Notes under the pieces: generated by a model
Told to the model about the DNA's origin: nothing
The model's database searches: none
The model's input: only the letters and a program-made list of their open reading frames with translations
Shown here: positions 26,598 to 36,175 of the stretch, piece after piece
How positions within the stretch are numbered: position 1 is the first letter of the stretch
How the letters are laid out: every line of letters starts with the position of its first letter
Program-made: the position numbers and the translations under genes
NCBI GenBank assembly: GCA_947164605.1
Contig: CAMUXE010000012.1
Span: forward strand, 1 to 64,000
DNA length: 64,000 nucleotides
Reading direction: 5' to 3'
Source of the DNA: an uncultured Lachnospiraceae bacterium
GTDB taxonomy: Bacteria; Bacillota; Clostridia; Lachnospirales; Lachnospiraceae

Positions 26598-27579
26598 ATG
26601 GAAAACTATGTATTTTTATATAACGAAATAAATGTGCTCTGCCTCTTGCTTTTGGTTCTAATTGCCATATATGCAGGCTTTGCCTTTGATAGACTGGATG
26701 CTAGGAATTATTTTATACATGCATGTCTTACTTTTGGGGTTTTCTTCATGTCTGACAGCTTGTGGTACACCTTAGACAGAGGAGTTATAAGAAATACTTT
26801 TGTAGCTAATTATTTTCTAAAGACTACATATTTTCTCTCAGCCACTGTGGCTGGTTACTTCTGCTTTGTGATACTCGGCTACTTGAGGGAAGCTGAGTGG
26901 ACTAATTCCACACTTGTTAAGAATTTGATAGCATTGCCTAGTCTGGTACATTTTGTGATGCTTATAATCAATCTTTCCAGTCTTGCCAGCTATTTGTGGT
27001 ATATTGCAGCTTTATATATGGAGAATCCCTTTTGAGTGTCTTGGCATGACAATCTCTGTTATGATGGTTTTTATCAACTGCCTTAAACAGCAGATTTCAC
27101 AGGATGGATTGACTGGACTTAAGAACAGAAAGGAGTTCTTGTCTACCACTCAACACAAGATGAGGAATTTGCAAGCGGATGAGTTTCTCTTTCTTTTTAT
27201 GATTGATGCCAATGATTTCAAGAAGATCAATGATGAAAACGGACATAAGGAGGGAGACAGGGCCCTCTTGTTAATTGCTCAGACTTTGGACAGCGTTGAG
27301 AATGGCAAGAATAAGAGATGGATTAGCGGACGATTTGGCGGGGATGAATTCCTTGGGGCACTTGTGACTGATAATGAGGAAGAAGCTGATAAGATTGTGG
27401 CATGGATCAAGGAAAATCTGGCAAAAATTGCAGCTGAAAATGGAATTAAGTATGATTTATCACTCTCTATAGGATATTCAAAATTCATGGTGGGAGATGT
27501 AATACAGGACTTGCTTGCTAGGGCAGACAAGGAACTATATAGAGAAAAGAAGGAGTATCACAGCTTGAAAAATATGTGA
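26598..27579 (+). pseudogene. Membrane GGDEF protein (diguanylate cyclase), broken by frameshift
   Basis: The first frame (26598-27035) encodes 145 residues with about five membrane helices and stops at a TGA. Another frame overlapping it continues through FECLGMTISVMMVF, KQQISQDGLTGLKNRKEF and a full GGDEF domain to 27579. The catalytic motif FGGDEFLGAL and the N-terminal DANDFKKINDENGHKEGD block are intact; the allosteric RxxD site before GGDEF is absent (NKRWISGR). Related proteins have one or two more helices before the GGDEF domain, so a small deletion may accompany the frameshift near 27030. The 3' part could be translated from ATG 27049 as a soluble cyclase. A sequencing error is the alternative. 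Confidence 0.75.
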
Positions 27580-27600
27580 TATTGCTTGAAAGGAGATAAA

Positions 27601-28521
27601 GTGACAGAGAGCATTTTTGATAAAATTACAGGCGCTATTGACGAGCGTGGACAGATAAAGAAGGGATTTAGCCTTGGCACCAATGTCATTGATGGAGTAC
27701 GCTTTGTCGATGGAGCCTTAGATGGAATCTATCTTTATCATATGAATAAGACCAGGAAAGAGCCTGGCAGGCTGGCTGAGATTATTGAACAGGCCTCTTC
27801 GGGAAGTGTTGAGGTTGCTGTGAAAAATGCTGAGAAGTATTTTGGTGGAAATGAAGGTTTTAGAATGCTTCCTATGGCACCAACAATCACTCAGTGGATT
27901 GCAAACAATGCATTTGACCTGGATGCGGAGAATATATATACCCTGGCCAATTATATATGCGTCAATTCCAACAATGTCGAAGATATCAAGTTTGCCCTTG
28001 TTATCTTCTCTATGATAGGAGCCAGCCATCCAGATGAGGATCATATCAGACTGATTAAGGCATTTTCTATGGCTGATGAACTGTCATTCTTTGGAGGCTA
28101 TGCCATGAAATCATGGCCTGATGCTGAGGATGCAATTTTTGAGACAGTTAAAAAAGTCAGAGGATGGGGCAGAATTCACCTTGTTGAGCTTCTCAATGCC
28201 AGAAGAGAAGATGTCAAGGAATGGCTTTTGTTCAACGGAACTGACAATGATATTGACGGCAGATATAGCGCCTTAGTTGTTGCTAAAAAATGTGATATTG
28301 AGAATCTGATTCTGAAAAAAGATTTACAAAGAAGAGAATATAGTGCTATCCTCATAATTACGTCACTTTTAGTAGATGAGGGCCCTGTACAGGGAATTTC
28401 AAGTATGGTAGCAGGCAAGAAGCTTGTAGAAAATGTACTTGAGAGAGCTTCTGAGTTTGAACTGGACAGTGATGAATCTATGTTGATAAAGGTTTTGGAA
28501 AAGTATAATGGGAATAATTGA
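27601..28521 (+). CDS. Conserved hypothetical protein
   Basis: Protein of 306 residues from a GTG at 27601, preceded by AAAGGAG; the TTG at 27586 lies before that site. I do not recognise a functional domain. The N-terminus ([20 protein letters not shown], then [17 protein letters not shown]) is followed by a mostly helical, soluble body with HEAT-like amphipathic stretches; related Lachnospiraceae proteins are sometimes named limonene hydroxylase without evidence. No signal peptide, membrane helix or metal motif is seen. It starts 21 nt after the GGDEF gene and its end overlaps mntP by 14 nt, so it is likely co-transcribed with both. Confidence 0.75.
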   Translation: MTESIFDKITGAIDERGQIKKGFSLGTNVIDGVRFVDGALDGIYLYHMNKTRKEPGRLAEIIEQASSGSVEVAVKNAEKYFGGNEGFRMLPMAPTITQWIANNAFDLDAENIYTLANYICVNSNNVEDIKFALVIFSMIGASHPDEDHIRLIKAFSMADELSFFGGYAMKSWPDAEDAIFETVKKVRGWGRIHLVELLNARREDVKEWLLFNGTDNDIDGRYSALVVAKKCDIENLILKKDLQRREYSAILIITSLLVDEGPVQGISSMVAGKKLVENVLERASEFELDSDESMLIKVLEKYNGNN

Positions 28522-29074
28522 GCTCTTTTTGCTGGCGGTAGGTTTGTCGATGGATGCCTTTGCAGTATCGATATGTAAGGGTCTTTCAGTAAAGAAACTA
28601 AAATTAAAGCATGCACTTATATGCGGTGGCTATTTTGGCTTCTTTCAGGCACTTATGCCTGTGATTGGTTACTTTGCAGGTGTCTGGTTTGCTGATTTGA
28701 TTTCTTCTTTTGATCATTGGGTAGTATTTATCCTTTTGGCTCTCATAGGTGGAAATATGATTCGCGAATCTTTCAGCAATGAAGAGGAAGAAGTTGGCGA
28801 TTCTTTTGCATTCAAGACAATGTTTATGATGGCAATTGCGACAAGTATCGATGCCTTGGCAGTAGGAGTTTCATTTGCTTTCCTTAACGTAAATATATTT
28901 ACGTCAGCACTTTTGATAGGCCTGACAACATTTGTTTTGTCAGCTATTGGAGTAAAGGTGGGCAATGTTTTTGGAAGTAAGTATGAGTCAAAAGCGGAGC
29001 TTGTGGGTGGTATCATACTTATTCTTATAGGCCTCAAGGTTCTCTTGGAGCATCTTGGACTCATTAATTTATAA
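28508..29074 (+). CDS. mntP: Manganese efflux pump MntP
   Basis: Protein of 188 residues with six membrane helices in two related halves. The two conserved acidic motifs are [19 protein letters not shown] (helix 1) and [19 protein letters not shown] (helix 4), each holding the Asp required in MntP. It exports Mn2+ and is usually controlled by Mn-sensing riboswitches or MntR; no such leader is seen here, and the gene overlaps the previous one by 14 nt, so its expression follows that transcript. The Shine-Dalgarno match is weak (TTTTGGAAAA). Confidence 0.93.
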   Translation: MGIIELFLLAVGLSMDAFAVSICKGLSVKKLKLKHALICGGYFGFFQALMPVIGYFAGVWFADLISSFDHWVVFILLALIGGNMIRESFSNEEEEVGDSFAFKTMFMMAIATSIDALAVGVSFAFLNVNIFTSALLIGLTTFVLSAIGVKVGNVFGSKYESKAELVGGIILILIGLKVLLEHLGLINL

Positions 29075-29104
29075 ATTTTTATTCAAAATTTTAATGCATT
29101 TAAT

Positions 29105-29132
29105 TTGACTCTTGTTGCATGGATGCTATACT
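29105..29132 (+). promoter_or_regulatory. Promoter of the Hsp70-like gene
   Basis: TTGACT (29105-29110), 16 nt, TATACT (29127-29132), 46 nt before the start codon. No CIRCE element (heat-shock repressor site) is present. Confidence 0.65.
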
Positions 29133-29178
29133 TAAGTCAATTGAACGGTGTTTAGTACTTCTTTGAGAGGAAATAGAC

Positions 29179-30678
29179 ATGATAGCGGGTATTGATTTCG
29201 GGACAAAATATAGCAGCATATGCATCATAAAGGATGGGGAGCCTTTTGTGATTAAAGATGAGGATGAGAGAGAGAGAATCGCATCCTTTCTTTTTGCTAC
29301 CCCTGATAATAGGTGGTATGTGGGTAACAATGCCTACAAACATTTGAAAATTGACGACGAATGTCCTAAGTATCTTATGAAAAGAAAGCTTGGAACAGGC
29401 TATATGACTAAAATGTATGGTTGCATTTACTCGCAATCTGAACTTTTAGCCATTTATCTTAGATATCTTGTGTCGCTGGCAGAAAAAGAGGCCGGCCAGG
29501 ATATAAAAGATATTGTAGTATCTGTGCCAGGCTCTTTTGATAGTATTCAGAGAAAAACTATGCAGCATGCCGTAAGGATTGCTGGTCTTAATCTCCTTGG
29601 CCTTATCAATGATGTCAAATCAGCCATTTTTAATTATTCTTTGAGTCATGACGCTGAAAAATGTGCTCTTGTATTTAATATGGGAGCAGGTTGCCTTGAC
29701 ATAGACATAATCCACACAGAGGCTGGTAAGATTGAGAGCCTTGCCCATGTGGGAGATTGTTCTTTCGGAGGTTTTGACTTTGATAAGAGTCTTGCTAATG
29801 AAATCAATGAACATATAAAGCGCACAGAAGGTGTGAGCATCATAAAGGATCAAAATAGTCTCTTAAAGCTTTTGGTTGAAGTTGAGAGGGCTAAAAAAGA
29901 ATTGTCCTGCAATGAGGATTCAAAGCTTAAACTTGGCTATCTGATGAAACAAAACAGTGACAGATATGCTGATTATATGTATAACCTCAAGGCTGATGAG
30001 TTTGACGAAGCTGTAGCTGAACTTTATGACAGGATTGAGGGCTATCTGGATGAGACTATAAGCAAGCTTCCACAAGGCTATGAAATTGGCAATATTATCC
30101 TTGGCGGCGGTGCTACTCTTATGCCAAAGATTTTAGAACTGGTTAAAAAGAGATTTCCAGAAAAGACTAAGGTTTGCAGGATTTCTGACACAGCATATGC
30201 CAGGGGAGCTGTCATGTACGGGGCTAGCCTTATGAATGAACAGGCTCAGGTGAAAGTTTCTAAGAAGATTGATATATGTGAAAAAAGCAATGCAACTATT
30301 TGCATTCTTATTCCAGGTGCTGGCAAGATGGAGATAGTCAAGAAGGGACAGAGCTTACCTGCCTCAGTGACTAGTGACCTTGAAGTGCATAAAATATTTG
30401 CCTCTGATAGCATGAATCTCAGACTTTATGAGAATATGGGGGGCTCAAGCGAGGATGATTATATCGGAGAAGTCAACATCAAGTTTTCGCAAAAAAAATA
30501 CTTGCATAATATGCATATAGAATGTAATGTAGATTCTAGCGGACTTATCTTGATAAAACCTTCAGATGAGATGGGTTCAGTCAAGAAGTCATCTAGCGCT
30601 ATATATTGTCTGGATGCTGAAGCTGAGGAATTTGCCAGTATACAGGTCAAGAAGAGATTTAATAGAATTATTAATTGA
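29179..30678 (+). CDS. Hsp70-family protein, divergent and lid-less
   Basis: Protein of 499 residues. The actin-type nucleotide-binding domain (1-360) has GIDFGTKYSSICII as phosphate 1, DIVVSVPGSFDSIQRKTMQ and IVLGGGATLMPKI-like IILGGGATLMPKIL as adenosine motif; phosphate 2 is altered (ALVFNMGAGCLDIDII, without the D-L-G-G-G-T). The C-terminal part (about 370-490) resembles a short substrate-binding beta domain, and the helical lid of DnaK is missing. It resembles HscC-like and other specialised Hsp70s of Clostridia with an unknown client. GAGGAAAT precedes the ATG. No DnaJ or GrpE gene is near. It ends where aroC begins. Confidence 0.85.
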   Translation: MIAGIDFGTKYSSICIIKDGEPFVIKDEDERERIASFLFATPDNRWYVGNNAYKHLKIDDECPKYLMKRKLGTGYMTKMYGCIYSQSELLAIYLRYLVSLAEKEAGQDIKDIVVSVPGSFDSIQRKTMQHAVRIAGLNLLGLINDVKSAIFNYSLSHDAEKCALVFNMGAGCLDIDIIHTEAGKIESLAHVGDCSFGGFDFDKSLANEINEHIKRTEGVSIIKDQNSLLKLLVEVERAKKELSCNEDSKLKLGYLMKQNSDRYADYMYNLKADEFDEAVAELYDRIEGYLDETISKLPQGYEIGNIILGGGATLMPKILELVKKRFPEKTKVCRISDTAYARGAVMYGASLMNEQAQVKVSKKIDICEKSNATICILIPGAGKMEIVKKGQSLPASVTSDLEVHKIFASDSMNLRLYENMGGSSEDDYIGEVNIKFSQKKYLHNMHIECNVDSSGLILIKPSDEMGSVKKSSSAIYCLDAEAEEFASIQVKKRFNRIIN

Positions 30679-30695
30679 TAAAGAGGATGGAGAAT

Positions 30696-31805
30696 ATGGC
30701 AGGATCAGAGTATGGCAGAAGCTTTAGGATAAGTACATGGGGTGAATCTCATGGAAAGGGAGTCGGAGTTGTAGTTGATGGTTGCCCTGCTGGCTTAAAG
30801 CTTGATGAGAACGATATTCAGCTTATGCTTGATCGCAGAAAACCGGGAACTTCAAAGTTTACTACTCCTAGAAAAGAAGCTGATCAGGTAGAGATTCTTT
30901 CTGGTGTGTTTGATGGGATGACCACAGGCACACCTATTTCTTTGGCTGTTATGAATACATCACAGAGATCGCAGGACTATAGTCAGATTGCGTCTTATTA
31001 CAGACCAGGACATGCAGATTATACATTTGACGAAAAGTTTGGTTTTAGGGATTACAGAGGCGGCGGCAGAAGCTCAGGTAGAGAGACTATAGGCCGTGTT
31101 GCAGCTGGTGCTATTGCGAAGAAGATTCTTGCAAATCTTGGCATCAGTGTAGTTGCCTATGCTAGACAGATAGGACCTGTAAAGATTGACGACAGCCGTT
31201 TTGACTTAGACGAAGCTTTTAATAATGAGCTTATGATGCCGGATGCCTTAGCTGCTGAGCAGGCAAGAGCATATGCTGAGGAAACAATGGCAAAGAAGGA
31301 TTCCATAGGTGGAATAATTGAATGCAGAATCAATGGCCTTATGCCTGGCATTGGAGAGCCTGTCTTTGATAAGCTTGATGCAGAACTTGCCAAGTCTATC
31401 GTTTCGATTGGCGCTGTCAAGGGCTTTGAAATCGGCAAAGGCTTTGAAGTGGCATCTATGACTGGCTCAGAGAATAATGATTCTTTTATCATGAGCGATG
31501 GAAAGGTTGCCAAGGCCAGCAATAACTCAGGCGGAACCTTGGGCGGTATGAGCGATGGAGCTGAGATTGTCTTCAGAGCAGCTGTAAAGCCAACTCCTTC
31601 TATTGCATCAGTTCAAAAGACTGTAAATAAGCAGGGCGAGGAGATAGAAGTTAGCATTCACGGCAGACATGATCCAATGATCGTTCCTAGAGCAGTTGTT
31701 GTGGTTGAATCTATGGCTGCTATCACACTTGCTGATCTGATTCTTGTAAATATGACATCAAGGATGGACAGAATAGAGGAGTTTTATAAGAAATGTACAA
31801 AGTAA
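30696..31805 (+). CDS. aroC: Chorismate synthase
   Basis: Protein of 369 residues started at ATG 30696, since family members begin near M-A-G-S-x-x-G-x-x-F-R-I-x-T-W-G-E-S-H-G, and GAGG sits ten bases upstream. Motifs are RISTWGESHGKGVGVVVDG, YRPGHADYTF, DYRGGGRSSGRETIGRVAAG, and GMSDGAEIVFRAAVKPTPSI. It performs the FMN-dependent last step of the shikimate pathway, EPSP to chorismate, supplying aromatic amino acids. It is a lone shikimate gene here, overlapping tgt by 13 nt. Confidence 0.96.
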   Translation: MAGSEYGRSFRISTWGESHGKGVGVVVDGCPAGLKLDENDIQLMLDRRKPGTSKFTTPRKEADQVEILSGVFDGMTTGTPISLAVMNTSQRSQDYSQIASYYRPGHADYTFDEKFGFRDYRGGGRSSGRETIGRVAAGAIAKKILANLGISVVAYARQIGPVKIDDSRFDLDEAFNNELMMPDALAAEQARAYAEETMAKKDSIGGIIECRINGLMPGIGEPVFDKLDAELAKSIVSIGAVKGFEIGKGFEVASMTGSENNDSFIMSDGKVAKASNNSGGTLGGMSDGAEIVFRAAVKPTPSIASVQKTVNKQGEEIEVSIHGRHDPMIVPRAVVVVESMAAITLADLILVNMTSRMDRIEEFYKKCTK

Positions 31806-32926
31806 TTAAGAGAAGTGGCAAGGCTAAAAGAGCTGAGTTTACTACAGTTCACGGAACTGTTCAGACTCCGGTCTTTATGAATGTGGGAACAGTCGCTGCA
31901 ATTAAGGGTGCTGTGTCTACTGTGGACCTCCACAATATTGATACACAGATAGAGTTGTCCAACACCTACCATCTCCATGTGCGACCAGGTGATAAGCTGA
32001 TTAAACAGATGGGCGGCTTGCACAAGTTTATGAATTGGGATAAGCCTATACTTACAGATTCTGGCGGATTTCAGGTTTTCTCTCTTGCAGGCTTGAGAAA
32101 GATTAAGGAGGAGGGAGTTACCTTCCAGTCGCATATTGACGGTCACAGGATCTTTATGGGACCTGAGGAGAGCATGCAGATTCAGTCCAACCTTGGCTCT
32201 ACTGTTGCCATGGCATTTGACGAGTGCCCTCCAGCTTTGGCTGACAGGGACTATGTGACAAAGTCAGTCGACAGAACTACAAGATGGCTTGATAGATGCA
32301 AGACAGAGATGAAGAGGCTCAATGGCCTGGAGGATACTATTAATCGAGAGCAGATGCTTTTTGGAATTAACCAGGGAGCAGTTTATAACGATATAAGAAT
32401 AGAGCATGCCAAGAGAATTTCAGAATTTGATCTTGATGGCTACGCAGTTGGTGGACTTGCAGTTGGTGAGAGCCATGAGCAGATGTATGACGTGCTCGAC
32501 AATGTAGTGCCTTATCTGCCAATTGACAAGCCAACTTATCTTATGGGAGTTGGAACTCCGGCCAATATTTTGGAGGCGGTAGACCGTGGCATCGATTTCT
32601 TCGACTGTGTATATCCATCAAGAAATGGAAGACACGGCAATGTTTATACAAAGTTTGGAAAGATTAATATCATGAATGCCAGATACGAGACTGATATGGC
32701 TCCTATAGAGGAGGGATGTCAGTGTGAGGCATGTAAGAATTATTCAAGAGCTTATGTGAGACATTTGTTGAAGGCTAAGGAGATGCTTGGCATGCGCCTT
32801 TGCGTATTGCACAACCTCTACTTCTATAACCATCTGATGGAGGATATCAGAGCTGCGATTGAGGCTGACAATTATGCTGCTTTCAAAAAAGAGAGACTTG
32901 AATTATTAAAAACTTATGATAAGTGA
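31793..32926 (+). CDS. tgt: tRNA-guanine transglycosylase
   Basis: Protein of 377 residues, normal length. TPVFMNVGTVAAIKG near the N-terminus, LTDSGGFQVFSLAG, MAFDECPPA and FFDCVYPSRNGRHG are the family blocks, with both catalytic aspartates. The zinc site is C-x-C-x2-C-x25-H (CQCEACKNYSRAYVRHLL, then LHNLYF). It exchanges guanine for preQ1 at position 34 of tRNAs reading NAU/NAC codons. The ATG overlaps the 3' end of aroC. A terminator directly follows. Confidence 0.97.
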   Translation: MYKVIKRSGKAKRAEFTTVHGTVQTPVFMNVGTVAAIKGAVSTVDLHNIDTQIELSNTYHLHVRPGDKLIKQMGGLHKFMNWDKPILTDSGGFQVFSLAGLRKIKEEGVTFQSHIDGHRIFMGPEESMQIQSNLGSTVAMAFDECPPALADRDYVTKSVDRTTRWLDRCKTEMKRLNGLEDTINREQMLFGINQGAVYNDIRIEHAKRISEFDLDGYAVGGLAVGESHEQMYDVLDNVVPYLPIDKPTYLMGVGTPANILEAVDRGIDFFDCVYPSRNGRHGNVYTKFGKINIMNARYETDMAPIEEGCQCEACKNYSRAYVRHLLKAKEMLGMRLCVLHNLYFYNHLMEDIRAAIEADNYAAFKKERLELLKTYDK

Positions 32927-32927
32927 T

Positions 32928-32983
32928 AAAAAAGGCTGTAAAGGCAGTGCTGGTCGCAAGCTCTGCATTTGCAGCCTTTTTAT
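32928..32983 (+). terminator. Terminator after tgt
   Basis: AAAAAGGCTG (about 32929-32938) pairs with CAGCCTTTTT and AAAGGCAG with CTGCATTT inside, followed by T-rich sequence. The A tract on the left makes it potentially active on both strands. Confidence 0.8.
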
Positions 32984-33059
32984 TATTTACTAGACAATTA
33001 TTGGAATTTAGATTATTATTAGAAGGATTGGAAAAATTCGATTATTTTGGAGGTAATTT

Positions 33060-33341
33060 ATGAGTAATAACGTATTTTTGATTGTTTATATCGTTGTCAT
33101 CGTGGGAATGATGTATGTTCTCTTCATTCGTCCACAGAGAAAGCAGCAGAGAGAGCAGAAGAATCTTCTCGATTCTATCGCTGTAGGTGATTATGTTGTG
33201 ACAACAAGCGGTTTCTACGGAGTCATACTTGATGTATCAGATGACGATGTAGTTGTAGAGTTTGGTAACAACAAGAACTGCAGAATTTCTATGCAGAAGT
33301 CGGCAATCGCACAGGTAGAGAAACCAGATTCAGCTAAATAA
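33060..33341 (+). CDS. yajC: Sec translocase accessory subunit YajC
   Basis: Protein of 93 residues. One N-terminal membrane helix (FLIVYIVVIVGMMYVLFI) is followed by the YajC motif RPQRKQQREQKNLLDSIAVGDYVVTTSGFYGVI, of which RPQRKQQREQKNLLDSI is most distinctive. It associates with SecDF at the translocon. In many genomes it follows tgt, as here, while secDF would come next; instead leuB begins 26 nt later. GGAGGT lies seven nt before the start. Confidence 0.94.
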   Translation: MSNNVFLIVYIVVIVGMMYVLFIRPQRKQQREQKNLLDSIAVGDYVVTTSGFYGVILDVSDDDVVVEFGNNKNCRISMQKSAIAQVEKPDSAK

Positions 33342-33367
33342 TAATATTTTAAGATAAGGGAGAAAAA

Positions 33368-34450
33368 ATGGAATTCAAGATTACTTTAATCCCTGGAGAC
33401 GGAATAGGACCAGAGATCGTAGGAGAAGCAGTCAAGGTACTTGACAAGGTAGCAGAGAAGTTTGGACACAAGTTTGACTATGAGAAGATTCTTATGGGCG
33501 GATGCTCAATTGACGCATGTGGCGTGCCTTTGACAGATGAGGCAGTTGCAGTGGCTAAGGCATCTGACGCTGTATTGCTCGGTGCAGTCGGAGGCAATGT
33601 TGGAAATTCTAAGTGGTATGATGTGGCTCCAAATTTGAGACCTGAGGCAGGTTTGCTCAAGATTAGAAAAGACTTAGGCCTTTTTGCAAACATTCGCCCA
33701 GCTTATCTTTACGACGAATTAAAGGCAGCATGTCCACTCAAAGATGAAATTATTGGAAGTGGCTTTAACATGGTTATCATGAGAGAGCTCACAGGTGGTC
33801 TCTACTTTGGAGAGCGCTATACAAAAGAGATTGACGGTCTCACAACTGCAGTAGATACTCTTTCATACAATGAAAAAGAGATTAGAAGAATTGCAATTAA
33901 GGGCTTTGAAATTGCCATGAAGAGAGGCAAGAAGCTCTGCAGTGTTGACAAGGCCAATGTTTTGGACTCATCAAGACTCTGGAGAAAAATTGTCGCTGAG
34001 GTAGCTAAGGATTATCCTGAAGTTGAAGTCAGCAATATGTTGGTAGACAACTGCGCTATGCAGCTTGTTATGAACCCAGGCCAGTTCGATGTAATTCTTA
34101 CAGAGAATATGTTTGGCGATATCCTCTCAGATGAGGCTAGTATGATTACTGGTTCTATCGGAATGCTCTCAAGCGCAAGCTTGGGCGAGACAAAGCTCGG
34201 ACTTTATGAGCCAAGCCACGGTTCAGCACCTGATATTGCAGGACTCAATATAGCAAATCCAATTGCAACAATTCTCAGTGCTGCAATGATGCTCAGATAT
34301 TCCCTTGACCTTGATAAGGAAGCTGATGCAGTTGAGGCAGCAGTTGTAAAGGTTCTTAAAGATGGCTTTAGAACTGGAGATATTATGTCAGAGGGCTTTA
34401 CAAAGTGCTCTACAACTGAGATGGGATATAGAATCTGCGAAAGAATTTAA
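33368..34450 (+). CDS. leuB: 3-Isopropylmalate dehydrogenase
   Basis: Protein of 360 residues. [19 protein letters not shown] at the N-terminus, the substrate-binding block [32 protein letters not shown], and near the C-terminus [20 protein letters not shown] and [14 protein letters not shown], all characteristic of the beta-decarboxylating dehydrogenase LeuB. It oxidises 3-isopropylmalate in leucine synthesis. leuA, leuC and leuD are not here. The gene begins an apparent leuB-ilvD-ilvB transcript that may share the yajC promoter; no T-box or leader peptide was found ahead of it. Confidence 0.95.
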   Translation: MEFKITLIPGDGIGPEIVGEAVKVLDKVAEKFGHKFDYEKILMGGCSIDACGVPLTDEAVAVAKASDAVLLGAVGGNVGNSKWYDVAPNLRPEAGLLKIRKDLGLFANIRPAYLYDELKAACPLKDEIIGSGFNMVIMRELTGGLYFGERYTKEIDGLTTAVDTLSYNEKEIRRIAIKGFEIAMKRGKKLCSVDKANVLDSSRLWRKIVAEVAKDYPEVEVSNMLVDNCAMQLVMNPGQFDVILTENMFGDILSDEASMITGSIGMLSSASLGETKLGLYEPSHGSAPDIAGLNIANPIATILSAAMMLRYSLDLDKEADAVEAAVVKVLKDGFRTGDIMSEGFTKCSTTEMGYRICERI

Positions 34451-34490
34451 GCAAATTCAATAATAAGATAATTAAGAAGGAGTTATTGTT

Positions 34491-36173
34491 ATGGTAAGTG
34501 ATAATGCAAAAAGCGGTATGCAGCAGGCACCTGCAAGAAGTTTATTCAATGCTCTTGGCTTTACAGCTGAAGAATTAAAGAAGCCTATGGTCGGAATCGT
34601 AAGCTCATACAATGAGATCGTTCCTGGCCACATGAATATAGATAAAATTGTTAATGCCGTAAAGCTCGGTGTTGCCGAAGCAGGCGGTATGCCAGTAGTA
34701 TTCCCTGCAATCGCAGTATGCGACGGAATTGCTATGGGACATATTGGAATGAAGTATTCACTTGTTACAAGAGATCTCATCGCTGATTCTACAGAGTGTA
34801 TGGCTCTTGCACATCAGTTTGATGCTCTTGTTATGATTCCTAACTGCGATAAGAATGTTCCAGGACTTTTGATGGCAGCTGCAAGACTTAATCTTCCAAC
34901 TGTATTCGTATCTGGTGGTCCTATGCTCGCTGGCCATGTATGTGGCAAGAAGACAAGCCTTTCTTCTATGTTTGAGGCAGTAGGTTCTTATGCAGCAGGC
35001 ACAATGACAGAGGAAGATGTTTTGAACTTTGAGCAGAATGCATGTCCTACATGTGGTTCATGTTCTGGTATGTACACAGCAAACTCAATGAACTGCCTTA
35101 CAGAGGCTCTTGGTATGGGTCTTCCAGGAAATGGAACAATCCCAGCAGTTTACTCAGAGCGTATCAGACTTGCTAAGCATGCAGGTATGGCTGTTATGGA
35201 TATGTACAATAAGGGTATCAAGGCTCGCGATATTATGACTAAGGAGTCAATCATCAACGCTCTCACAGTAGATATGGCACTTGGATGTTCTACAAACTCT
35301 ATGCTTCATCTCCCAGCTATCGCTCATGAGATCGGCTTTGATTTCGATATCAAGTATGCTAACCCAATCAGCGAGAAGACACCTAACTTGTGCCACTTAG
35401 CTCCTGCTGGTCACACATATATGGAGGACCTCAATGAGGCTGGCGGTGTCTATGCTGTTATGAAGGAACTCGCAGATGAGGGACTTCTCAACACAGATTG
35501 TATGACAGTTACAGGTAAGACAATTGGCGATGCTATCGCAAATTCAGTAAATAAGAACCCTGAAGTTATCAGAACAGTTGACAATGCATACTCTAAGACA
35601 GGTGGACTTGCAGTACTTTCAGGAAACCTTGCTCCAGACGGATCTGTAGTTAAGAGATCCGCAGTAGTAGAGGAGATGATGGTTCACGAAGGCCCGGCAA
35701 GAGTATTTGATTCTGAGGAAGATGCAATCGCAGCAATCAAGGGCGGCAAGATTGTTCCTGGTGATGTAGTTGTAATTCGTTACGAGGGACCAAAGGGTGG
35801 CCCTGGAATGAGAGAGATGCTCAATCCAACATCAGCAATTGCTGGTATGGGACTTGGTTCAAGCGTAGCTCTTATCACAGATGGTAGATTCTCTGGCGCC
35901 AGCCGTGGTGCTTCAATCGGTCATGTTTCTCCAGAGGCAGCTGTTGGCGGACCTATCGCCTTGGTTGAAGAGGGAGATATCATCAGCATTGATATTCCAG
36001 CATTAAAGATTGAGCTTAAGGTTTCAGATGAAGAGCTTGCTAAGAGAAAAGAAAACTGGACTCCAAGAGAGCCAAAGGTGACATCAGGATACTTGAGAAG
36101 ATATGCCTCACTTGTTACATCAGGCAACAGAGGTGCAATACTTGAACTTAAAGAGGATAGAAAGGATAGATAA
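34491..36173 (+). CDS. ilvD: Dihydroxy-acid dehydratase
   Basis: Protein of 560 residues. Conserved blocks are [19 protein letters not shown], the cluster-binding [19 protein letters not shown] and [40 protein letters not shown] and [15 protein letters not shown]. The three cysteines expected to bind the iron-sulfur cluster are present. It converts 2,3-dihydroxy-isovalerate and -methylvalerate to the 2-oxo acids for valine and isoleucine. AAGGAG precedes the ATG; ilvB begins two nt after the TAA. Confidence 0.97.
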   Translation: MVSDNAKSGMQQAPARSLFNALGFTAEELKKPMVGIVSSYNEIVPGHMNIDKIVNAVKLGVAEAGGMPVVFPAIAVCDGIAMGHIGMKYSLVTRDLIADSTECMALAHQFDALVMIPNCDKNVPGLLMAAARLNLPTVFVSGGPMLAGHVCGKKTSLSSMFEAVGSYAAGTMTEEDVLNFEQNACPTCGSCSGMYTANSMNCLTEALGMGLPGNGTIPAVYSERIRLAKHAGMAVMDMYNKGIKARDIMTKESIINALTVDMALGCSTNSMLHLPAIAHEIGFDFDIKYANPISEKTPNLCHLAPAGHTYMEDLNEAGGVYAVMKELADEGLLNTDCMTVTGKTIGDAIANSVNKNPEVIRTVDNAYSKTGGLAVLSGNLAPDGSVVKRSAVVEEMMVHEGPARVFDSEEDAIAAIKGGKIVPGDVVVIRYEGPKGGPGMREMLNPTSAIAGMGLGSSVALITDGRFSGASRGASIGHVSPEAAVGGPIALVEEGDIISIDIPALKIELKVSDEELAKRKENWTPREPKVTSGYLRRYASLVTSGNRGAILELKEDRKDR

Positions 36174-36175
36174 GT

